NCBI GenBank assembly: GCA_947168065.1
Contig: CAMVKH010000005.1
Span: forward strand, 1-64,000
Direction of reading: 5' to 3'
DNA: 64,000 nt
Source of the DNA: an uncultured Bacteroidales bacterium
GTDB lineage: Bacteria > Bacteroidota > Bacteroidia > Bacteroidales > UBA932
In this document: positions 57,997 through 64,000 of the stretch, piece by piece
How positions within the stretch are numbered: the first letter of the stretch is position 1
Layout: the number at the start of each line of letters is the position of its first letter
The notes under the pieces: model-generated
What the model saw: the letters and a program-made list of their open reading frames with translations, nothing else
What the model was told of the DNA's origin: nothing
The model's database searches: none
Made by a program: the position numbers and the translations under genes

Positions 57997-60099
57997 TTAC
58001 AGGCTAGCCCACTCCTCCATTTTGGCGTCGAGCTCGCGTTTGCGTTCGAGGTAGTCGCGGGTAAGATCCATAATATCGACGTCGGGGGTCGGCGCTGCGA
58101 GGATTTTTTCGATGTCAGCCATCTTCGCCTCGAGTTCGGCGATCTGTTTTTCCAGAAGGTTCTGGCGGTTCTTGGCGCGTTTCTCTTCCTTGGACTGCTG
58201 CTTCTGCTGCTGATAGTCCGGCTTCGGGCCGGCCTGCTTATGCTGGCCTGGTGGAGCGTTCAGCGTTTCTCGTGGCGAAGCGCCCTCGCTGCCACGAGAG
58301 TTCTGAACGCGCCCCGGATTAGCAGGCCGGTCCGAAGGCGCAGCTTCGATGTCACGGAAAGATTCGGCTTTCTTGTGACGGAGGAAGTCGTCGACGCCGC
58401 CGAGGTGCTCCTTGACACGGCCGTCGATGAACTCGTAAACCTTGTCGACCAGGCCGTTAAGGAAGTCGCGGTCATGCGAGACTACGATAATCGTCCCGTC
58501 GTAGGCCTGCAGGGCCTGCTTCAGGATGTCCTTCGAACGGATGTCCATGTGGTTCGTCGGCTCGTCGAGCGCCAGGAGATTGTGCGCCTTCAGCATCAGC
58601 TTGGCCATCGCCAGCCGCGAACGCTCGCCGCCGCTCAGCACCGCCACTTTCTTGTCTATATCTTCGCCCTTGAACAGGAAGGCAGCGAGAATATCCCGGA
58701 GTTTCGTGCGGATGTCCCCTACGGCGATACGGTCCAGCGTATCGAAGACCGTGGCTTTCTTGTCGAGAATATCTTCCTGATTCTGCGCATAATATCCAAT
58801 ATCGACATTGTAGCCGACCTTCGCCTCGCCGGCGAACGGCTCCAACTCGCCCATCAGAACCCGCATCATCGTCGTCTTACCCTCGCCGTTCCGGCCCACG
58901 AACGCCACTTTCTCCCCCCGCTTTACAATCAAATTCGCTTTATTCAGCACAATCTTCGCATCAGGGAGCGCAGCGGCGGGCGATTCTCCGGCGAGCGAGC
59001 TTTTTTCAGCGAGAGAGACGGAAATCGGAGCCGCGGAGCGACCGCCGGAGACGTCCGGAGCCGCAGAGCGACCGTCATTAGACGGATAACCGATTACAGC
59101 ATCCTTCACCTCGAAAGCCACATCGCCACAGCGGGGCGCCGGCGGGAACTTCACGTGGATCGCCGACAGATCCTCCTCGTCAATCTCGATCCGCTCGATC
59201 CGCTCCAACTGCTTCACCCGCGACTGCACCTGATTGCTCTTCGTCGGCTTGTACCGGAATTTCTCGATGAACTCCTCCGTCTTTTCAATCATCCGCTGCT
59301 GGTTCGCATAAGCAGCTTTCTGCTGGGCGATGCGCTCCTTCCGGAGCTCCACATATTGCGAATAAGGAACCTTGTAGTCGTAGAGATGCCCCAGCATCAC
59401 TTCGACCGTGCGCGTCGTGCAGTTGTCCAGGAAACGCCGGTCGTGCGAGATGAGCACCAGCGAGCCCGTGTAAGTTCCTTTCAGATAATCTTCCAGCCAC
59501 TGGATCGACTCGATGTCCAGATGGTTCGTCGGCTCGTCGAGCAGCAGCACGTCCGGACGGCGGAGCAGGATCTTCGCCAGTTCGATGCGCATGTTCCAAC
59601 CCTGCGAGAAAGTCTCGGTCTTGCGCCCGAACTCGGATTTTTTGAAACCCAGGCCCGTGAGCGTGCGCTCTACCGACTCTTCCGGCGCCTCGCTCTGCGC
59701 GAGCACCAGCGCGTCGTTCACTTCGTTGAGCTCGACGATCAGCTTGTGGTAAGCGGCAGACTCATAATCCGTCCGCTCCGCCAGTTCCTGAGATATCTCA
59801 TCCACGCGCCGGTTCAACCGCTCGAGTTCGTCAAAGACCGTCATCACCTCCTCGATGACCGTACGGCCCCGGTGATGCTCCATGATCTGCGGCAGGTAAC
59901 CGATGCGCTGGCCCGCCGTACGCGTGATCTTGCCTGAGGTGGGACTCTGCAACTCCATGATCAGCTTGAGCATCGTGCTCTTCCCTGCCCCGTTCTTGCC
60001 CACCAGGCCCAGGCGCTCGCGGTCGCCGATGTGCAGGCTCACGCCGTCGAGCAGCGTGAATCCGCCGTAAGAAACTGTAATGTCGTCGAGAGAAATCAT
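57997..60099 (-). CDS. ABC-F family ATPase
   Basis: 700 aa, two ABC domains and no membrane segment. Walker A motifs are GLVGKNGAGKSTML and FVGRNGEGKTTMM. The signatures (FSQGWNMR, LSGGERSRLAMAKLML) and Walker B (VLLLDEPTNHLD, LLALDEPTNHMD) are intact, with the ABC-F linker between. It should be a soluble ribosome-associated factor (Uup/EttA-related), possibly with antibiotic-protection or translation-rescue roles. The gene carries low-complexity inserts: a repeat-rich linker (about residues 338-378, with GRSAAP twice) and a C-terminal region with a palindromic DNA hairpin, followed by a coiled coil ending at the stop. It overlaps tatC by 4 bp at the start. Confidence 0.88.
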   Translation of the reverse strand: MISLDDITVSYGGFTLLDGVSLHIGDRERLGLVGKNGAGKSTMLKLIMELQSPTSGKITRTAGQRIGYLPQIMEHHRGRTVIEEVMTVFDELERLNRRVDEISQELAERTDYESAAYHKLIVELNEVNDALVLAQSEAPEESVERTLTGLGFKKSEFGRKTETFSQGWNMRIELAKILLRRPDVLLLDEPTNHLDIESIQWLEDYLKGTYTGSLVLISHDRRFLDNCTTRTVEVMLGHLYDYKVPYSQYVELRKERIAQQKAAYANQQRMIEKTEEFIEKFRYKPTKSNQVQSRVKQLERIERIEIDEEDLSAIHVKFPPAPRCGDVAFEVKDAVIGYPSNDGRSAAPDVSGGRSAAPISVSLAEKSSLAGESPAAALPDAKIVLNKANLIVKRGEKVAFVGRNGEGKTTMMRVLMGELEPFAGEAKVGYNVDIGYYAQNQEDILDKKATVFDTLDRIAVGDIRTKLRDILAAFLFKGEDIDKKVAVLSGGERSRLAMAKLMLKAHNLLALDEPTNHMDIRSKDILKQALQAYDGTIIVVSHDRDFLNGLVDKVYEFIDGRVKEHLGGVDDFLRHKKAESFRDIEAAPSDRPANPGRVQNSRGSEGASPRETLNAPPGQHKQAGPKPDYQQQKQQSKEEKRAKNRQNLLEKQIAELEAKMADIEKILAAPTPDVDIMDLTRDYLERKRELDAKMEEWASL
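58256..58310. repeat. Palindromic element translated within ABC-F gene
   Basis: GCGTTCAG (58256-58263) pairs with CTGAACGC (58303-58310), and TCTCGTGGC (58268-58276) pairs with GCCACGAGA (58291-58299), forming an interrupted cruciform in the coding sequence for the C-terminal linker (peptide SPRETLNAPPG region). Confidence 0.65.
58965..59090. repeat. Translated repeat insert in ABC-F linker
   Basis: Two 18-bp direct repeats with one mismatch (59027-59044 and 59057-59074) encode GRSAAP twice. The adjoining stretch (58994-59037) resembles the intergenic element at 49440-49492. The insert keeps the reading frame between the two ABC domains. Confidence 0.55.
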
Positions 60100-60929
60100 G
60101 CCGTAGCCTCCTTCTTTTCAGCAGCAACCGCTGCATCTTCTCCGTCATCACTTTCATCTTCATCCTCATCCGGCTTCTCTTTCCGGCAGACCAGGATGCT
60201 GATGCCGTAGAGCAGGGCCAGCGGGATTGCGGCGATGAGCATGGAGAAGGGATCCGCCGGCGTGATGATGGCCGCCAGCACGGCGATGAGCAGCACGGCC
60301 CACTTCCAGCCGCCGATGAGCGTCTGGCGCGTGATCAGGCCAATCTGAGAAAGCGCGGCCAGCAGCGTGGGAATCTCGAATACGATGCCGAAAAGCAGCA
60401 CCGTCGAATTGACGGTCGAGATATAGGAATTGAGCGAAATGGTATTGATCACCGACTCGCTCACCTTGTAGCCGTCAAAGAAATTGATCATCAGCGGCAG
60501 GATGATGCAGTATCCCACCGCGATGCCCAGGTAGAACAGGAAAGAGGCGAAAAAAAACGCCCTGCGCGTGGCGCGCTTCTCCCGCTTATAAAGCGCCGGC
60601 GCAATAAAGCGCCAGATCTCAAAAAGAATATAAGGGCAGCACACGATGAGCGCACACATCATCGTAACGCGCATGTGGACCATGAACTGCGTGGAAAGCT
60701 CGATGTTGACCAGTTGCAGCCCGGTTTCCATGCCGAACCAGCGGTAAAAGAAGAAATCCGGGCGGGTCGGCGCCAGAATCAGCTTGTCGAAAAGAAAATC
60801 CTTGAAGAAAAACAGCACGACGAAAGCCACGACAAGGGCGATGACCATGCGGAACAGCCCTTGCCGGAGTGCTTCCAGGTGATCCCAGAAGCTCATGTCC
60901 TTGGATTCGTCGAGCTCTTCTTCAGCCAC
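60096..60929 (-). CDS. tatC: Twin-arginine translocase subunit TatC
   Basis: 277 aa, six membrane segments. Family marks: FWDHLEALRQGLFRMVIALV at the N-terminus, FVVLFFFKDFLFDKLIL, FMVHMRVTMMCALIVCCPYI (Glu/Phe region adjacent) and FEIPTLLAALSQIGL, with a long charged C-terminus (PDEDEDESDDGEDAAVAAEK). TatC binds twin-arginine signal peptides and, with TatA, exports folded proteins. It lies 9 bp after tatA. The Tat-signal ferredoxin-like protein at 14566 is a candidate substrate in this window. Confidence 0.95.
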   Translation of the reverse strand: MAEEELDESKDMSFWDHLEALRQGLFRMVIALVVAFVVLFFFKDFLFDKLILAPTRPDFFFYRWFGMETGLQLVNIELSTQFMVHMRVTMMCALIVCCPYILFEIWRFIAPALYKREKRATRRAFFFASFLFYLGIAVGYCIILPLMINFFDGYKVSESVINTISLNSYISTVNSTVLLFGIVFEIPTLLAALSQIGLITRQTLIGGWKWAVLLIAVLAAIITPADPFSMLIAAIPLALLYGISILVCRKEKPDEDEDESDDGEDAAVAAEKKEATA

Positions 60930-60938
60930 GGTCAGCCG

Positions 60939-61196
60939 TTACGCCTCCTTCTTCTCTTCCTTCTTTTCGGGCTTCTTCTCGTCGTCATCCTTGACGATCT
61001 CGGCCTTGATCTCCTGGATGTCTTTCTCGGCATCCTTCATCCCGGCCTTGAAGCTCTTGACGCCCTTGCCCAGACCATGCATCAACTCCGGAATCTTCTT
61101 GCCGCCAAAGAGCAGGACGATGACCAGAGCGATGATGACCCACTGCCAGGGGCCAATGACCCCAAGCGGAAGCATTACTATAAATAAACGTGCCAT
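60939..61196 (-). CDS. tatA: Sec-independent translocase subunit TatA/E
   Basis: 85 aa. An N-terminal membrane helix with the conserved hinge (WQWVIIALVIVLLFGGKKIP, FGGKK-x-PE), an amphipathic helix (ELMHGLGKGVKSFKAGMKDA) and a Lys/Glu-rich tail. It forms the pore of the Tat system with TatC. In the valS-tatA-tatC order, 23 bp after valS. Confidence 0.93.
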   Translation of the reverse strand: MARLFIVMLPLGVIGPWQWVIIALVIVLLFGGKKIPELMHGLGKGVKSFKAGMKDAEKDIQEIKAEIVKDDDEKKPEKKEEKKEA

Positions 61197-61219
61197 ATCA
61201 GCTGGTATTTAATGGTTTA

Positions 61220-63925
61220 TTATTTCTTCAGATCAGCCAGGCGAGCCTGCAGATTTTCGATCTTGGTGGTCGCGTCGGCCAGTTTCTTGCGCTCCGTCTC
61301 CACGACTTTTTCAGGCGCATTGGCCACGAATTTTTCGTTCGAAAGCTTCGCGTTCACGCCGCGCAGGAAGCCCTCGTAACGCTGGATCTCGGCCTCGATC
61401 TTGGCGATCTCGCCCGCAATGTCGATCATGCCGTCGAGCGGAACGCAGAACTCCGTGGTACCCACCATGAAGACCTCGCCCGTTCCGGAGAAGGCATCCA
61501 CGGACGCGATGTCGCTGACGAACGCCATCTTCTCCACCACCGGCGCCATCCCCATCGGGAATGCGCCTTTCACCTGGAGTTTCAGCGGCTCCTTCGGGCC
61601 GATGTTCCGGGCCTGGCGGATCGCACGCACGGCGACGACCACTTCGCTGGCCGTGGCGAAGTCAGCGATCAGCCGCCCGTCGCAGGCACCGCCGACCGGT
61701 ATCCGCTGGAACATGATCGTTTCGCCTACGGGCCTTTCCTCGAGCGCCTGCCAGAGTTCCTCCGTGATGAAGGGCATCACCGGATGAAGGAGGCGCAGCA
61801 ACGCGTCGAAGAATTCCAGCGTTGCGGCATACGTGGCGCGGTCGAGCGGCTGCTGCGTACCGTTCACGAACGAGGGTTTGACGATCTCCAGATACCAGGA
61901 GCAGAAGTCGTCCCAGAAGCACTTGTAGGTATTCATGACCGCATCGTTGATGCGGAAATTCTCGTAGTCACGGTGCGTCTCGGCGGCGGTCTGCGCGAGT
62001 TTTGCGCGGAACCAGTCCACAGCCACGCGGTTCACGTCGCTCTGCGGCACGTCGGCCACCGTCCAGCCCTTCACAAGCCGGAACGCGTTCCAGATCTTGT
62101 TGCTGAAGTTGCGGCCCTGCTCCACCTGGGTTTCATCGAAGAGGATGTCGTTGCCCGCAGAGGTGCAGAGCAGGATGCCCAGACGCACGCCGTCGGCGCC
62201 GTATTTCTCGATCAGGCCGATCGGATCGGGCGAGTTGCCCAGCTGCTTGCTCATCTTGCGGCCTTGCTTGTCACGCACGATGCCGGTGAAATAGACGTTG
62301 CGGAACGGCACGTCGTGCATGTATTCCTCGCCGGCCATGATCATGCGGGCCACCCAGAAGAAGATGATGTCGGGGGCCGTCACCAGGTCGGAGGTCGGAT
62401 AGTAGTAGTTGATCTCCGGGTTGCCGGGCTTGCGGATGCCGTCGAACAACGAGATGGGCCAGAGCCAGCTGCTGAACCAGGTATCGAGTGCATCCTCGTC
62501 GTGGCGCAGTTCCCCGGCACCGATGTGCTCGTAGCCGGCGATCCGGCGCGCCTTTTCGAGGGCCTCCTCACGGCTGGCCGCCACCACGAAGCGTTCCTCC
62601 TCCCCTTCCGGGGTCGGGAGATAGTACGCCGGGATGCGGTGTCCCCACCAGAGCTGGCGGCTGATGCACCAGTCATCGATGTTCTCGAGCCACTGGCGGT
62701 AGCTGCCGACGAATTTTTCGGGATAGAACTTGATATCGCCGTCCAGCACGGGTTTCAGCGCGATTTCGGCCAGGTGCGGCATCTTCAGGTACCACTGCTT
62801 GCACAGGCGCGGCTCCACGGCCGTGTCGGCGTTGCGCTCCGAGTATCCCACCTTGTTCACATAATCCTCCACCTTTTCCATCAGGCCGGCAGCTTCCAGG
62901 TCCCTGGCGATCTGCTTGCGGACGACGTTGCGGTCCAGGCCCACATAGAGCGGCGACTGGTCGCTGATGGTGCCGTCGGGATTGAAGATGTCGATGGTCT
63001 CGAGATTGTGGGTCTTGCCGAGGTTGTAGTCGTTCACGTCGTGGGCAGGGGTCACCTTCAGGCAGCCCGTACCGAACTCGATGTCCACATAACGGTCCTC
63101 GATCACCGGCACTTCGCGTCCCACGAGGGGCACGATGACGCGGTGGCCGCGAAGCCACTGGTTCTTCGGGTCCTTGGGGTTGATGCACATGGCGGTATCG
63201 CCCATGATGGTTTCGGGACGCGTAGTGGCCACCACCGCGTAGTAGCGGCCTTCTTCATCCCGGTGAAGGACTTCGCCTTCCTCACCGGTCGGCTTGACGG
63301 CGGCCTGGTCGGCCACGTAGTATTTCAGGTAATAAAGTTTCGAATGTTCTTCCTTGTAGATCACCTCGATGTTCGACAGGGCCGTGCGGGCTTTCGGGTC
63401 CCAGTTCACCATGCGAAGGCCTCTGTAGATCAGACCCTTGTCATACAGGTCGCAGAATACGCGGATCACGCTTTCGGAGCGCGGCCCGTCCATCGTGAAG
63501 GCGGTACGGTCCCAGTCGCAGCTGGCACCCAGGCGACGCAGCTGCTTGAGGATGATGCCGCCGTGCTCGTTGGTCCAGTTCCAGGCATGCTCGAGGAACT
63601 GCTCACGCGTGAGGTCCTGTTTGCGGACGCCCTGCTCGGCGAGGCGACCCACCACCTTGGCCTCCGTGGCGATGGAAGCGTGGTCGGTACCCGGCACCCA
63701 GAGGGCGTTCTTGCCGAGCATGCGCGCACGGCGCACGAGCACATCCTGCAGGGTGTTGTTCATCATGTGGCCCATGTGGAGCACACCCGTCACATTCGGC
63801 GGCGGAATCACGATGGTGTATGGTTCACGTCCGTCGGGCTCGGAATGGAAGAAATGATGGTCCAGCCAGTACTGGTACCATTTGTCCTCGGTCTGCGAGG
63901 GATCGTATTTAGCAGAAATATCCAT
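61220..63925 (-). CDS. valS: Valyl-tRNA synthetase
   Basis: 901 aa class Ia aminoacyl-tRNA synthetase. [17 protein letters not shown] holds the HIGH-type motif (HMGH), and [14 protein letters not shown] the KMSKS-type loop. The CP1 editing domain lies between ([32 protein letters not shown], with the editing DYN region). The C-terminus has a valyl-type coiled coil ([17 protein letters not shown]). Start ATG 63925 leaves 75 bp to the window edge. It heads the eleven-gene minus-strand run. Confidence 0.97.
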   Translation of the reverse strand: MDISAKYDPSQTEDKWYQYWLDHHFFHSEPDGREPYTIVIPPPNVTGVLHMGHMMNNTLQDVLVRRARMLGKNALWVPGTDHASIATEAKVVGRLAEQGVRKQDLTREQFLEHAWNWTNEHGGIILKQLRRLGASCDWDRTAFTMDGPRSESVIRVFCDLYDKGLIYRGLRMVNWDPKARTALSNIEVIYKEEHSKLYYLKYYVADQAAVKPTGEEGEVLHRDEEGRYYAVVATTRPETIMGDTAMCINPKDPKNQWLRGHRVIVPLVGREVPVIEDRYVDIEFGTGCLKVTPAHDVNDYNLGKTHNLETIDIFNPDGTISDQSPLYVGLDRNVVRKQIARDLEAAGLMEKVEDYVNKVGYSERNADTAVEPRLCKQWYLKMPHLAEIALKPVLDGDIKFYPEKFVGSYRQWLENIDDWCISRQLWWGHRIPAYYLPTPEGEEERFVVAASREEALEKARRIAGYEHIGAGELRHDEDALDTWFSSWLWPISLFDGIRKPGNPEINYYYPTSDLVTAPDIIFFWVARMIMAGEEYMHDVPFRNVYFTGIVRDKQGRKMSKQLGNSPDPIGLIEKYGADGVRLGILLCTSAGNDILFDETQVEQGRNFSNKIWNAFRLVKGWTVADVPQSDVNRVAVDWFRAKLAQTAAETHRDYENFRINDAVMNTYKCFWDDFCSWYLEIVKPSFVNGTQQPLDRATYAATLEFFDALLRLLHPVMPFITEELWQALEERPVGETIMFQRIPVGGACDGRLIADFATASEVVVAVRAIRQARNIGPKEPLKLQVKGAFPMGMAPVVEKMAFVSDIASVDAFSGTGEVFMVGTTEFCVPLDGMIDIAGEIAKIEAEIQRYEGFLRGVNAKLSNEKFVANAPEKVVETERKKLADATTKIENLQARLADLKK

Positions 63926-64000
63926 TTGTGTCTACTGGGGCGCTGCCCCAAACCCTACCGCTGCGGCCTGCTATCACACGAATCCGCGCGACGGCCTCCG
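63926..64000. other. Window edge, no gene seen
   Basis: 75 bp upstream of valS, carrying a GGGGC-GCT-GCCCC palindrome (about 63938-63949). It could be part of an intergenic repeat similar to the one near 12160; no promoter is clear. Confidence 0.3.

Overview
The window is a GC-rich (roughly 55-60%) chromosomal segment from a member of the Bacteroidota, most likely order Bacteroidales. The support is the type V fimbrial genes (fimbrillin, FimB/Mfa2, DUF3575), a TonB-dependent receptor, S46 dipeptidyl peptidase, GH20 and GH78 glycosidases, many lipoproteins with short lipoboxes, a radical SAM/lipoprotein pair found mainly in this phylum, and promoters of the Bacteroidota form TTG-N19/20-TAnnTTTG (examples at 11528-11557, 14516-14545, 28840-28869). 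The genus cannot be fixed from the sequence. It would suit a gut or other host-associated species.

Layout. 1-3130: a decayed gene end, a 45-aa peptide gene and a fimbrillin-like lipoprotein with a glycine-rich repeat tail. 3136-12350: core and metabolic genes (PHP phosphatase, GH20, DUF368 lipid-carrier translocase, ppdK, rplS) and two tRNA-Arg genes with elaborate hairpins. 12359-17950: accessory genes (BRO-Fic fusion, small lipoproteins, Tat-exported ferredoxin, a C_GCAxxG_C_C protein, an internally duplicated DUF6273-like lipoprotein), with three copies of a 36-39 bp palindromic repeat in the gaps between 4068 and 14447. 17994-24774: a tightly packed four-gene minus-strand operon (SDR, steroid 5-alpha-reductase-like membrane protein, Old Yellow Enzyme, SDR), preceded by a TonB receptor and a divergent LysR regulator. 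24811-35459: HAD phosphatase, kinase, glycosyltransferase, rSAM/lipoprotein pair, outer-membrane protein with phosphoesterase, and a YfcC/esterase/S46 peptidase group. 35523-47299: an eight-gene fimbrial operon. 47544-49409: htpG. 49497-63925: eleven co-directional genes (valS, tatA, tatC, ABC-F, CAAX protease, rlmB, DUF2807, dipeptidase, GH78, a small protein, rmuC).

The best candidate for an undescribed system is the operon at 17994-21568. Its enzyme classes are those that reduce and isomerise 3-oxo-delta4 steroids and bile acids, and its genes overlap or abut by a few bases. The adjacent TonB receptor and LysR regulator could supply uptake and control. That assignment is an inference from family membership and gene order. 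Other points of interest are the rSAM/lipoprotein pair, the fimbrial operon with a 1372-aa putative tip protein, and palindromic or repeat inserts that are translated within the ABC-F gene.
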